A stretch of DNA of 64,000 nt. Source: Rhizaria sp. SCN 62-66. Taxonomy: Eukaryota; Rhizaria, unplaced. The DNA is taken from contig MEDY01000027.1 in assembly GCA_001724265.1 (NCBI GenBank), positions 1 to 64,000 of the forward strand, in the 5' to 3' direction. Positions 1 through 10,356 of this stretch are shown here, piece by piece. The position numbers and the translations under genes are program-made. The notes under the pieces are model-generated. The model saw only the letters and a program-made list of their open reading frames with translations. It made no database searches and had not been told where the DNA came from. Each line of letters opens with the position of its first letter. Position 1 is the stretch's first letter.

Positions 1-1529
1 GTACGGGCCGCGGCGGCGGCGGACACGCCGGGGCCGGCCGCAGGCAGGCCGGCGGCCCGCGCCGCGCGCTCGGCGGCGGACACAGCGGCGGCGGCGTCGG
101 CGGCGGTCACGGGCACGCCCAGCTCAGGCGCTACGAGCACCGGCCGCGCGGGGCCATGCGCACGGTCGCCGCGCCCGAGCGCGGCGGCAGATGCGAGCTG
201 CGGCGGGGGCGTAGAGCCGTCGCGCTCGGCGGCAATGACGCGCAGCTCCTGCTCGCGCGCCACGGCGGCGGCGCGCGCGCGGGCGGCCGTGGCGGCCTCG
301 GCGGCGAAAGCCGGTGCGGCGGCGAGGTCGCGCACGCGCTCCAGAGGGTCCGCGGCGGCCAGCAGCGCCGCCGCGGTCACCGCCACGGCGCCCTGCGACT
401 CAAGCGGCGCCGGCGCGGAGAGAAAGCCCACCAGGCGCGCCTCGGCGGCCGCGAAAAGCTGCGCCGTCGACCCGCGGGCCCCGGCAGCGGCGGCCGCAGC
501 GGCCGCGGACGCAGTGGCCGACGCCGCGGCCGAGTCAGAGCTGGCACGCGGCGCCGGCGCGGGCGCGGCATTAACGGCGGTGACTGCAGAGCCCTGCTGC
601 GCAGGGGCAAACGTCGCCGAGATGGGGACGGAGGTGACGAACAGGGGATGGAACCCTGGGGCCGGCCCCACATCGTCCGACTCGGCCTCGCTCTCGGCCT
701 TAGCGTTGGTCACTGAAATCGTTGTCTCCACAGACGCAGCAGCAGCAGTAGCATGTTCCGCGCGAGCACCAACGCGCGGCTGCGCGCGGGGCGAGAGCTG
801 CGCGGCGGCGACGCGCACCCAGGGCTCCGGCGCGGGCGGCGCGGCGGGGCGCAGCGAGGGCGGCACGGCCAGCACGCGGCCCGAGCTGGGGTCCACGCGC
901 CGCCGCGCCGCCACTACGGCCGCGTCGGGCACCGCGGCGGCCGCGGGGGGCGCCACGGCGGCGCGCGGGTGCGGCGCGATCGCCACGGGTCCGCCGGCGA
1001 TGGCTGACGCGGCGGCCGCGGCGGCGGCGGCCGAGTGCGCGGGAGGTACGGAGGGGTGCAGCAGCACGCCGCCCGGCAGCGCGGGCTTGCGGCTCACCGT
1101 TGCCACGCGCTGCGCCGACGGCACGCCGCGCGTCGTCGCCGTCGCAGCCGCCGCCGCGGTTGCTGAAGCGCTGTGTGCGTTGGGCTGTCCTGCGCCGTCA
1201 GGCGCGGGGTAGGAGTGGGTAGGCGGGAGGTGCGAGTGCCGCGGCGACGGTGGGTGCGGCGATGGCAGCGACTGCCCCAGCGTCGCGAGCGGCGGCGACA
1301 GCGCGGCCAGCGACGGCGACAGCGGCAGCACCGCCGGCGCGGCGGGATCGGCGGCGGCGTCGGCAGCGGCAGAGAGGCGGTACGTTGGCGGGATCGACAC
1401 GGACGCCGGCGGAAGAGAAGAGACCGAGTACGTCGGCAACAGCGCGGGCTCGCCCTGGGACACTGCGCGTGGCGAGGCTGTGCCGTGTAGGGCCAGTTGT
1501 GATATGGTGTGCTTGGAGTTCGACGCCAT
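1..1529 (-). CDS. Unrecognised Ala/Pro-rich protein, N-terminal part (runs off window)
   Basis: An open minus-strand frame runs from ATG at 1529 to the left window edge (509 codons, no stop). An in-frame TGA lies a few codons upstream of the ATG, which supports this start. The first ~60 residues (starting MASNSKHTISQLALHG) are less biased; the remainder is Ala/Pro/Ser-rich with short poly-Ala runs. A moderately charged stretch near residues 275-300 contains the sequence KAESEAESDD. No domain, signal peptide or membrane segment is recognisable in the visible part, so any functional domain probably lies beyond the window. Composition matches the neighbouring verified genes, which supports real coding, although high GC also creates false frames on the opposite strand. 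It is divergent from SmB. Confidence 0.6.
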   Translation of the reverse strand, partial: MASNSKHTISQLALHGTASPRAVSQGEPALLPTYSVSSLPPASVSIPPTYRLSAAADAAADPAAPAVLPLSPSLAALSPPLATLGQSLPSPHPPSPRHSHLPPTHSYPAPDGAGQPNAHSASATAAAAATATTRGVPSAQRVATVSRKPALPGGVLLHPSVPPAHSAAAAAAAASAIAGGPVAIAPHPRAAVAPPAAAAVPDAAVVAARRRVDPSSGRVLAVPPSLRPAAPPAPEPWVRVAAAQLSPRAQPRVGARAEHATAAAASVETTISVTNAKAESEAESDDVGPAPGFHPLFVTSVPISATFAPAQQGSAVTAVNAAPAPAPRASSDSAAASATASAAAAAAAAGARGSTAQLFAAAEARLVGFLSAPAPLESQGAVAVTAAALLAAADPLERVRDLAAAPAFAAEAATAARARAAAVAREQELRVIAAERDGSTPPPQLASAAALGRGDRAHGPARPVLVAPELGVPVTAADAAAAVSAAERAARAAGLPAAGPGVSAAAAAR

Positions 1530-2112
1530 CGTGCAGAGGGCTCGGCACAGTCAGTCCGAAGGCGAGATCAATACTAGCGCTCCTCAAGACGTATATACAA
1601 AGTTATTCAAACAGTAGCCAGTGAGGCAACCTGTAGTTATATATGCATGGTCCATAAATCAGAATAAAAATGTTGTCGTAAGTGAAACTATGAAGATACA
1701 TATCATTTGTTGCAGATAGGGAGAAACTGCTGCTTCATCAGTCAAATTTAGAGTTGTGCCTGAGAGGCACACCGTTTCTCCATGGCGTAAACATTGAATG
1801 ATCATGGATACCAAAGCAAATTAATCATGGCAAGCTTATTTAAATTTTGTCATAACGATCATTGACGTCATAAAAGCTGTGCAAATTGAGCTATTTCGAA
1901 CAAACCTCTACCTGGTGGTTCCGAAAAATCCGAGCTTGGCGGGCGACCTGCAAGAAAGCAAAAGATGGCCGATGTTTGTTTAAATCTGTGCGTCCCACGT
2001 CCTACAGTCAACTCTGTAACAGACCGCCGTGTTTTATATTGCTATACTCCCAACAACTGTTGAATTACACAACTACAGCTTCAAAGCCTGAACCTACAGG
2101 CATCGCACAATC
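1530..2112. other. Divergent intergenic region, unknown gene / SmB
   Basis: AT-rich, with no convincing gene. It must hold the promoters and 5' UTRs of both flanking genes. It contains a perfect TGACGTCA palindrome (1863-1870). A weak open frame at 1886-2179 overlaps the SmB start region and looks like noise. Confidence 0.6.
1863..1870. promoter_or_regulatory. TGACGTCA palindrome (CRE/ATF-like)
   Basis: A perfect copy of the bZIP CRE/ATF octamer lies in the AT-rich divergent promoter, 250 bp upstream of the SmB start. The same octamer also occurs inside coding sequence elsewhere in the window, so chance is possible. Confidence 0.25.
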
Positions 2113-2842
2113 ATGGTACGTTGGACTCAACATTCTGTTGTGCTCGCTCATCTCTCTATCTTCGCCCAGCCATATGTAATTATGATATGAGAGTGCAGTC
2201 ATGGCATACGCGTTGCCGCGTCTCTTTTGTTACGTGTCAACCCCCAATTATGTCTTCATGATCACCCCCACTCACCCCCATGTCTCCCTTTGTTCGCTCC
2301 CCACTTCGCACCCACCATGAATGCTTCTACAGTCGTCTCGCAGCAAGCTGACGCAGTTCCTCAACTGGCGCATGCGCGTCACCCTGAGTGACACGCGCTC
2401 CCTGGTGGGCACCTTCTACACATTCGACCGTCACATGAACCTTGTGCTGGCGGACTGCGACGAGTACCGCAAGGTCAAGAACAAGGCCACTGGCGGCGAG
2501 GAGAAGGAAATGAAGCGCACGCTCGGGCTCGTCATCCTGCGCGGCGAGAACGTCATCTCCATCACCGTCGAGGCGCCGCCCGCGCCCAAGCCGCGCGTGC
2601 CCACGCTCAAGGCCAAGGGCGTCGCGCGCCCCGCCGTGGCGCCCGCCGCGGGCCGCGGCATGGTGATGCTGCCCCCGGCCGGGCTCGCCGCCGCGCCCAT
2701 GCCCGGCATCGGCGGCCCCTCGGCCGCGATGATGATGCCCGGTGGCTTCGGCGCCGGCCGCGGCATGGCCATGCCCCCCAACGGGATGCCCGGCATGGGC
2801 GCCGGTCGCGGCATGATGCCGCCACCTGGGCCCGGCTTCTAA
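2113..2842 (+). CDS. SNRPB: Small nuclear ribonucleoprotein SmB (spliceosomal Sm core)
   Basis: SmB is one of seven Sm proteins forming the ring on the U-snRNA Sm site in the nucleus. The Sm1 and Sm2 motifs are clear: RMRVTLSDTRSLVGTFYTFD with HMNLVLADCDE, then LGLVILRGENVISITVE, followed by a Gly/Met/Pro/Arg-rich tail with GRGM repeats typical of SmB. I infer a first coding exon consisting only of the ATG (2113-2115) followed directly by a GTACGT donor, an intron 2116-2332 ending TTCTACAG, and exon 2 at 2333-2842 ending TAA. This gives 170 residues beginning MSSRSKLTQFLNWRMR, which aligns with the family start. The alternative is an unspliced start at 2321 (MLLQSSRSK). The tail is shorter than in animals. 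Family identity is very secure; the start is inferred. Confidence 0.93.
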
Positions 2843-3346
2843 ACGCGCTGCTGAATTGTGCGTGAACGCGCCCTGGCGCGACTTTGGTCTGGTAGGGCTC
2901 TTCGTATTATATGCGGCGTGAAAGATGCACGCTGCCAACCTGTGATTAGCTGTTAATACAATTCTATATTTTGAAGGTAGATTCCCCCGCATCATTCTTT
3001 AGTATCGGTATGTACGTTTTAACACATCTGACGGGTCAAGCAGAGAGCTATGTGGCCAATCACAACGAGATGTGCGTCTTCTTTCATAAGAAAGATCTTG
3101 AGTTATATATCATCGATGCGGGTGCAACATGTTGTTTTGATGTTTCTGCTATGTGATATGTTAGAATCTTTTTTGTAAATTCATATCGTAGCGTTATACG
3201 CCTGGTACTCGCACACATTACTTCGTTCGCTACACACACTCTCACTAGTCTTGCTCAACACTCATCCATCCTGCAGTGCGAAGATAGCTCTTGCGGTATA
3301 CGACAGAACTGACTTTGCTTGACTAAATCTCGTGCTCGAATAACAT
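2843..3346. other. Intergenic region SmB / THOC1
   Basis: AT-rich 3' flank of SmB and 5' flank of THOC1. No canonical AATAAA, RNA gene or convincing open frame was seen. Confidence 0.5.
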
Positions 3347-6300
3347 ATGGCAACATCGCGCACCCGCGCGTACACGGTACGTCGTCATATCTTTCTTTTC
3401 ATATGTCATTGTCTGTTCTTGTATCATCACTTACGTCAATCCACTATGACGCTCATGCTCTATCAACTTTATCACCGACCAACCAATCACCTGTTAGGAT
3501 CTCGTGTATGCTGCAGTGACGTCCTACACCACAATCCGCGGTGTGCTTTCACACCTGCGCGCGCAGTCGGCGCTGCCGGTGGAGCCTGGCTCTCTCGCCC
3601 CAGCCGAAGCCGCGGCTCTCGACACAGCCCTGCGCGCTGCCGCTGTTGCCGCGGTGCGCAACCTCGGCCACACCGAGGAGGGCGTTCTCTCCTGTGGCGC
3701 GCTTGGCATTGCTCCCGCGCTTGCGAGTGTGCTTCCTGATGGCACCGCGACCTCTTCGGCTGTTGTCCCCGTCGCCGCTGCTGCTACAACTGCATCCAAG
3801 TCGCCGAGTGAAGAGGCGCTTGTCAGCGCGTTTGACAGACTCTTCACGGCGGCTCGTGACCCCGCGCCGCCGGCTCGCACGCGCTGCGACGTTGTGATGT
3901 GCCTGCTGATTGGTCTCTCGCTCTTCTATACAGCCGCCGCGACCACACCAGCAGCAGCCAAGTCCGTCGGTATCGACATCACGGCGCCCATCGCGCTTAT
4001 CGAGCTCTGGCTCACGGTCACGCCCACTGCCGCCGTCGCCGCGCCTGCGCTCTCGCCCGCGCCCTCGGCCGGCATGAGCGACGCCAGCGGGCCCAGCGAC
4101 GGCAGCAGCGACGCCAGCGGCAGCGGCGCGGTGGAGGACGCGTCGTCGGTGTCGCGCGTATTCCACTCGGTCGAGCTCATCTGCTCGCTGCCGCAGCTCG
4201 AGCGCCTGCTCACCGTGCACATGCGCTGCCGCCTCGCGTTTCTGCGCACGTGCAACGGGCTCACGCGCGCGCTGTGCAAGCCCGAGCACGCACTGCTGTG
4301 TGGGCGCGTGCTGATGCTGCTCGCGCGCCTGCTGGGCGTCGACGAGCGCTCGGGTGTTAACGTATCGGGGCTCACGCACCGCGGCAACGCCACGCTCATT
4401 GCGCCCGCACCCGAGGCCCGCGCCGCGCTGGCCGCGCTGCCTGCGCACCCGCTGCTCACGCCGCAGTTCTACCTCGCGCTATGGTCGCTGCAGGCCTTCT
4501 TCGCGGACCCTGCGCTGCTTGCGGACCCGGCCGTCGCCGTCGCGCCGGAGGCCGCTGCGCCAGACACGGCGACCGACGCCGCCGACGACGACAAGGACTC
4601 CTCAGGCGGTGAAGCAGCCGACAACGAGGACGCTGATGCGAAGGCGCCGACGACTGATCCCAAGGCTGTTGACGATGGCACTGAGATGGTTGCGCGCATC
4701 CGCTCTCTGCTGACCTTCCCGGCGCTGCCGGCCACCACCGCGGCGTCCGCCGTCGCCGCGGCCGCGCGCCCGCCGCTGGCGTCGCCGTCATTGGCCTCTG
4801 CCGCGGCGTCGGTGCTGGGTGCGGCCGTGTCGTCGCACCTGGGCGCTCTGGCGGCGTCGCCGCTGTGGACCGGCCGCGACGGGCTCTCCGTCTTCGTGCG
4901 GCTGCTGTGCCGCGTGCTCAACGGCTTTGAGGCAGCGCTTGACGGACAGCTCGCGGGCGTGGGCAGCGCGGGCGTCACGACCGACGCCGCGCAGGCCGGC
5001 GCTGCGAAGGGCTCTGCCGCCGGAGGCAAGACATCTGCAACTGCCGCGGCCGCGGGTGCAGCTCGGGCCGCGAGTGTCGCGGGCGGAGCCGAGACTATCG
5101 GCGGCGAGTCGACCGTCCAATTCGCGTTCTTCCCCAAGTTCCTCACGGGCCCCGCGCTGCTGCCTCTGCACCTGCAGGACTCGGAGCTGCTGTCCTCGGT
5201 CATCGTGCAGGCGTTGATCCTGCTGCACCTGCTGCTCGCGCCCGCGCGCGTGCGCCCGCGCTCTCTGCAGGGCGTCTTTGCGGCCGTGCACGGCGCACCG
5301 CGCTTCCCGGAGCCCGCGGCGGTGGCGCCCGCGCCTATGGCGACTGCGACGGCGGCGACGGCGCTCGCGGTCTCCAGCACGATGCCCGCCGCGCAGCTGG
5401 CGCTCGTCACGGCGCTGCCGCAGCCGGGCCCCGCGCCCGCAGACGCACCCTCAGTACTGCGCCTGCTACTCGCGTGGGCGTACTTCGTGCTCGCGCGCGT
5501 GTCGCCGCGCCACCCCGCGCTGGCGCGCGACCTCGTCGCCGTGCTCGCGCGCTGCGAGCTGTCGTGGGTGCAGTGGAAGTCGCAGCAATGTCCCCCGCTC
5601 GTCGAGCCCGTGCGCGCAGTCCCTGTCTCCATCGCCACGGTGGCCGAGGGCGCTATGAGCGACGCCGGCGACGCCGCGGTGGCCGTCAACGTGAGCGCAA
5701 CGGACCTCGTCAACAACTGTGTCACGTTGTTGACGCAGCAGCTCTCGGCTGACTCGTCGCTGCTTGCGTCAGCGTTTTCCGGCGCTGCTACAGTCCCCGA
5801 GCCCGCAGCCTATGCGGCCAGCGCTGCTGTGGACTGGCCCAGCGCGCTGCCGGCGGCTCTGGCGCCGCCCGCAACCTCGTCGGAGGCCGCTGACTCCATT
5901 CACAGTCTGAATGTGGCGCTGGATCTGGCCGACGTACCTTTGGCCTTCAAGTCCACTGATATGCTGCCGTGGGGCTCCCCCACTCTTGCGCGCCTTGCGC
6001 TTACCACCGAACGCCGCCGCGCCGCTGCCCCCACCGCGCCCGGCCCCGCCACAGCAGCCGCGCTCACTGGCGGTCTCCGCGGCGCAGCCGCCGCTTTGAC
6101 TGCGACTGTTGAGCCCGCCACTGTGCTCGCGCCCTTCCTCGCCTTGTCTGACACCGCTGCTGCTTCCACGGCCGGTGGGTCGTCAAGTGGCGCTACTGCG
6201 GGTGCTGCGGAGGAGTTCGACCCCGCGGCCTTTGGTCTGGACCCCAACGACCCGATGTACGAGATGATGCTCGAATCGCTCGGCATCACGCCGCCCTCCG

Positions 6301-7841
6301 CCGGCGCGGGCGGCGACTGCGACAGCGCGGCCGATGGCAGCAAGGCCGGCGAGACCGGCGCGGACGCGCTTAAGACGCTGCTGCTCGCGTCTGCGGCACT
6401 GTATGCGGCGCCCGAGGACGCGGCGACGCCGCTGCCCGGCGTATCGCTTGGTCTCACCGTCGGAACCATCACGGACCGCGCCTCGGCCGTCGCCGCCGCA
6501 GCGGCGGGCTCCGCTGCCCTGCTGATGCAGCCCGCGCACGCCTTCCCCGCCGCCGACGCGCGCAGCGGCAACGCGTGGGCCGTGTCCGCGCGCGCCTGGG
6601 AGCGCGCCGTGGCCGCTCTGGCCGCCGACGCCTCGACCGCCGAGCCCGCGCTCGCGGCCAAGAGCGCCGAACTCAACTGGCGCGCGCTGAGGGCCCTCGC
6701 CGCTGCGCCTGGCGCCGTCAGCGCGACCGGCGACCAGGGCGCTGTTGCGCCCAAGCTTGCCGAGGCGCTCGCTGTAGCCGACGCTGCAGCCGCTGCTGCC
6801 GTCGCCGAGAGCGACTCCGCCGATGCCGCTGTCGCTGCTGACGCCGCTAACTTCAAGCCCGAAGTTAAGCCCGACGCCGGCGCCACTGCGCCGCAGCCTG
6901 CGACGGTGGCCGCAGTTGCCGCTCTGCTGGGTGAGTTCGGCTCTGCGCAGACCGCGCAACGCGCACAGCGCCGTCTCGCGCTCGCAAAGCCCGCCGCTCC
7001 GCCTGCGACGTTCGCACCGGGGCCGGTCGGCGACGACGAGTGGGCGCCGCTGCGGCGCGCGCTGCTCGCGTCGCCGTTCGCGCGCGCACAGGGCTCGCTC
7101 TTGCGCGTGGCCGTGTCTACCGGCAGCGCCGCGCTGGTGGGGGCCGTGGCCCGCGCTGGCGCGAACCGGGTGCAGGCGATCGAGCGCGCGGCCGCGGCGC
7201 GCAGGGCACGGGAGGCTGAAGAGGCCGCCGCCGCTGCTGCTGCTGCTGCCGCTGCTGCTGAGGCCAAGCGTGTCGCTGACGAGGCCGAGGCCGCGGAGGC
7301 CGCCGAGCACGAGCGCGCTGAGGCTCAGCGCGCTGCTGATACTGCTGCGGAGGCTAATGCTGTTTCTGCGGACAAGAAGGCTGCGGCTGGCAAGCGCGCC
7401 GGTGTGAAGCGCACCAGGGACGACGGTGGCGACGGCGTCGACGCTGCGGAGGACGGCGTTGGCGTGGACGACGTGTTCGATGGTGACCACGGCGAAGGGG
7501 ACGGCGGCGAGGGAGACCAAGGTGAGGGAGACTTCACGGGACACGGGGAGGGTGACTTCGCTGGCGAAGGCGACTTTGGTGACGGCGAGGGCGATATTGC
7601 TGAGGGCGACGACGGCGAAGTTGACTTTGCCGCTGACATTACTGAGGACGGCGAGAGCGGCCACATCGAGACCGACGACACTGCTGCTGATGATAAGAAC
7701 GCCACCGCGGCGGACGAAGCTGGTGACGGTGAGGCGGCAGATGCACCTGCTGTGAAGCGCTCGCGTGCCGCTGGCATGACTGGCGGCGATGAGGATGAGA
7801 GCAACGCGACTGAAGAAGCTGACGTTCAGCTTCCGCAGTGA
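3347..7841 (+). CDS. THOC1: THO complex subunit 1 (THOC1/Hpr1)
   Basis: THOC1 is a core subunit of THO/TREX, which couples nuclear transcription to mRNP packaging and export. Exon 1 is 3347-3376 (MATSRTRAYT), the intron 3377-3497 runs GTACGT...GTTAG, and exon 2 is 3498-7841, ending TGA; total 1,457 residues. Family hallmarks occur in order: FLRTCNGLTRAL followed by ALLCGRVLMLLARLLGVDER (about residues 254-290), FFPKFLTGPALLPLHLQD (about 553-570), a WVQWKSQQCP segment (about 700) and LNWRALRAL (about 1,065). These match the conserved THOC1 blocks, but with long Ala-rich insertions that double the usual ~650-residue length. The C-terminal death domain of animal THOC1 is not evident. Instead there is an Ala/Glu-rich predicted coiled coil (about 1,234-1,304) and an acidic tail of GEGD-type repeats. 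Confidence 0.92.
7482..7650 (+). repeat. GEGD-type acidic repeat in THOC1 tail
   Basis: Degenerate tandem units encoding Gly-Glu-Gly-Asp with an interspersed aromatic residue (GEGDF, GEGDI and similar) form a highly acidic low-complexity tail. Confidence 0.8.
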
Positions 7842-8166
7842 AGCGGGGATCAACGCAAGATGACAAACCATCGCATGCTACAGAGATTGACAACGATGAA
7901 CAAGCGTATGGCCAACCAATAAAGAAACAAGCACTGAAACATACTAAAACAGTTGTATTTTGTTACTTTCATCAAGCCTCTTGATATACATGTACTTTAG
8001 ATAAAAACATGGGGAACCTTTTTTAAAACAGCTAACTTCGCTCTGGCCCTTCAAATTGTATAAGCACATCGTTGCTTCTTATGCGATGATCATACGTCCC
8101 CCGTGTTCATCCGTCGCTCCATCGCAGCCATCACAGTATCGATTGCGGGACTCTCTGTCGACTCGT
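7842..8166. other. Convergent intergenic region THOC1 / PEX11
   Basis: AT-rich 3' flanks of two convergent genes. An AATAAA for THOC1 lies at 7918-7923. No gene seen. Confidence 0.6.
7918..7923 (+). terminator. Polyadenylation signal AATAAA (THOC1)
   Basis: Canonical hexamer 77 bp after the THOC1 stop, in AT-rich sequence. Confidence 0.65.
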
Positions 8167-10356
8167 TCAGGCGTCGGCGGGGAGTTGGTCCTGCTCCTCC
8201 TGGCGCGCCTGCGCGGCGAGCTGCTGCTGCGCCGAGAGCCGGCTGGAGAGCATGGCGTCGAGCGCGGCGGCGCGCGCGCGCTCTTCCTCTCGCGCGCGTT
8301 CCTTCTTCTGGCGCTTCTCCGCGATCTTGCGGTCCGTGGCCGAGGAGTAGCGGTTCCACAGGCGGTAGAGTGAGATGCAGCCCGAGTTGACGGACACGAG
8401 ACCGTTGGTGAGGTCCGACCAGCCCCAGTCGAGCACGCCGTTGAAGGCGCCGAAGAAGTCGCCGCCGTCCTTGATGAAGTTCACCAACAGCTGCATACGC
8501 GCGGACCGCAGCTCGTTGTCCTTCTGCGAGGCCTTGACCGCGGCCGCGGGCGTGCTCTTGAGCACAGCGGCGTAGGAAGACGTCTGCGTGCCGTAGGGCT
8601 TGGAGCCCGTGCCATAGGTCGCAGTCTTCATGATCGAGCTGTCGGTCCAGCTCGGTCCCGACGCGGCCGCGGTGCCCTTGGGCGGCAGCCCCGCAGCCGG
8701 CAGCAGCGCGGTGGAACCGTCCGCCAGGCCCGCGGTCGGGCTGCCGGCGCCGTCGGCGTCCCCCCCGGCGGCCGCGGCGGCGGAGGCGGCGGAGGGCTTG
8801 GGGGCCCAGTGGCCGCCGCGGCGCGAGACGACTGAGTGGCGCAGCAGCGCGTGCGACGCGTTGCGGTGGCGCAGCGGCGACAGCGTGCGCAGCGTCGGCC
8901 GCTGCCCGCGCGGCGAGCCCAGCATCGCGGCGGCGGCCGGCGTCGCCTTGTGATGCGCGACAGAGTCGAAGACGCTCGCCAAGTGCCGCTTGTTGTCATC
9001 GTCGGCCGCCGCATGCGGCTGCTGCGCCGCCAGCTTCGCCGCCTCGCGCGTCACCGACGGCTCGCGTGACCGCGACTGGGACCGTGATTGGGACCGGTTG
9101 CTGTTGCCCGCCCCAGCGGCGGCCGCGGCGTTGGCCCCAGCGCCGCCGGCCGGCGCGACTGTGGGCGCCAGGCTGGAGAGGTGCGCGAGGTTGCGGGTGG
9201 ATCCGTGCGCGAAGACAGCGTACACGTCGCCCGTGCACTTGGCGCCAAGCGCGCGACGGCCCGCGGAGGGCGTCTGCATGTCGTCGTCGTTGTCGTCGTC
9301 CTCATCGTGCGCGCCGCTCTCCGCGCTCGCCGCAGCGCCCGCGGCGCCAGCTGTGGGGGCGCTGGAGTCGCGCTCGCGGGCGCGGCCGCGCGCAGCGGCC
9401 GTGGTAACAATGGGCATCAGCGGCGCGGGCCCACCGGCGACGGGGGTGGCGGGCGCCGGCGACGCGGGCTCCGAGGCGCCCAGCGCTGCCGACGCGGCTG
9501 CGGTGCGCACCGCGGTCTGGTACCGGCGGAGCGCAGACGGCACCAGCTGCGAGGTCTGCGACGCGCAGGCGGGGTTGAACAGCGCCGTGCGGGCTGCGGC
9601 CGCGGCGGCAGCGGCCGCGGCGGCGGCGTCGGCCGAGGGCGGCGGGCCGAGCGGGGAGATGAACATGTTGAGGTAGCCGATCTCCGAAGTCATGTCGTAG
9701 AGCTTCTTGAAGTCCATGGCGAACTGGCACGTCGTGGAGACGATATAGGCAATGAGCGAGAGACGCGTCCACCACATCTTGTCCACGCCCGGCGCGAGCT
9801 TGGCCTGGTTGAACCACACGGGCACGTTGAGCGCGAAGTAGCAGCCCAGCCCGAGCAGGCGGATGAGCGTGAGCACCTTGAGCCAGCCGAAGCGCTGCGT
9901 GCGGTACACGCGCATCGCCAGGCGGAAGAACACAAACTCGGTGAAGAGCTTCAGGTACGCGCGCGCCGTGCTGGTGGCCGACTGGCAGCCCTTAATGCGC
10001 CCCATGATCTCCTTGACGGCGGCGTACTGCGTGAAGTAGCGCGCCAGCGTCCAGTGGGAGATCTTGAGCAGCCCGGAGAAGACCTTGAAGATCTTGTCGC
10101 GGCCTTCCGAGAGGTTAATAATCTCGGACAGCACAGAGACCTGCTTGTCGACGGCGACGAGCCCGTGCTCAACAAGGCTGTACTCGCTCTGGGCCATCGC
10201 CTTCTCGACCAGCTGGTCCTCGCGGAAATGCACCGAGGGTTTGACGTTCTTGTTCGCACCGGGTTTCCCCGCGCTCGCCTCGCCCACGGGGCGCGCGGGA
10301 GGCGCCTCGTCGTTACCGAAGATGCGGTTAAAAGTGACCGCAGCCTTAGAAATCAT
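8167..10356 (-). CDS. PEX11: Peroxisomal membrane protein PEX11 with a large internal insertion
   Basis: PEX11 proteins elongate the peroxisomal membrane before fission. The ATG at 10356 (MISKAAVTFNRIFG) gives 729 residues ending TGA, with no intron needed. The N-terminal half carries the family pattern: a GRDKIFKVFSGLLKISHW amphipathic segment (about 83-100), RAYLKLFTEFVFFRLAMRVY, then hydrophobic helices near LIRLLGLGCYFALN and RLSLIAYIVSTTCQFAMDF. The family's C-terminal hydrophobic segment reappears at about 620-672 (LLVNFIKDGGDFFGAFNGV ... LVSVNSGCISLYRLW). Between them sit ~370 residues of Ala/Ser-rich, disordered sequence with an acidic patch, against a usual family length of 230-270. 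A charged Arg/Glu/Gln coiled-coil tail follows. It is divergent from the GluRS gene. Confidence 0.85.
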   Translation of the reverse strand: MISKAAVTFNRIFGNDEAPPARPVGEASAGKPGANKNVKPSVHFREDQLVEKAMAQSEYSLVEHGLVAVDKQVSVLSEIINLSEGRDKIFKVFSGLLKISHWTLARYFTQYAAVKEIMGRIKGCQSATSTARAYLKLFTEFVFFRLAMRVYRTQRFGWLKVLTLIRLLGLGCYFALNVPVWFNQAKLAPGVDKMWWTRLSLIAYIVSTTCQFAMDFKKLYDMTSEIGYLNMFISPLGPPPSADAAAAAAAAAAAARTALFNPACASQTSQLVPSALRRYQTAVRTAAASAALGASEPASPAPATPVAGGPAPLMPIVTTAAARGRARERDSSAPTAGAAGAAASAESGAHDEDDDNDDDMQTPSAGRRALGAKCTGDVYAVFAHGSTRNLAHLSSLAPTVAPAGGAGANAAAAAGAGNSNRSQSRSQSRSREPSVTREAAKLAAQQPHAAADDDNKRHLASVFDSVAHHKATPAAAAMLGSPRGQRPTLRTLSPLRHRNASHALLRHSVVSRRGGHWAPKPSAASAAAAAGGDADGAGSPTAGLADGSTALLPAAGLPPKGTAAASGPSWTDSSIMKTATYGTGSKPYGTQTSSYAAVLKSTPAAAVKASQKDNELRSARMQLLVNFIKDGGDFFGAFNGVLDWGWSDLTNGLVSVNSGCISLYRLWNRYSSATDRKIAEKRQKKERAREEERARAAALDAMLSSRLSAQQQLAAQARQEEQDQLPADA

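Noticed and set aside
235-1212. Plus-strand 325-codon Ala/Thr/Gly frame
   Set aside because: It lies opposite a longer minus-strand frame that runs to the window edge and has an upstream in-frame stop before its ATG. I judged the plus frame the shadow, though the choice rests on length and composition only.
1886-2179. 97-codon plus-strand frame upstream of SmB
   Set aside because: Random-looking composition in AT-rich DNA, and it covers the SmB start codon and donor in another frame.
3377-3516. Alternative THOC1 acceptor at CTGCAG (ending 3516)
   Set aside because: Joining exon 1 to it creates an immediate TGA; the GTTAG acceptor at 3497 keeps the frame.
6183-7871. 562-codon frame antisense to THOC1
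   Set aside because: Ser/Leu/Arg-rich shadow of the Ala/Glu/Asp-rich THOC1 tail, with no recognisable domain.
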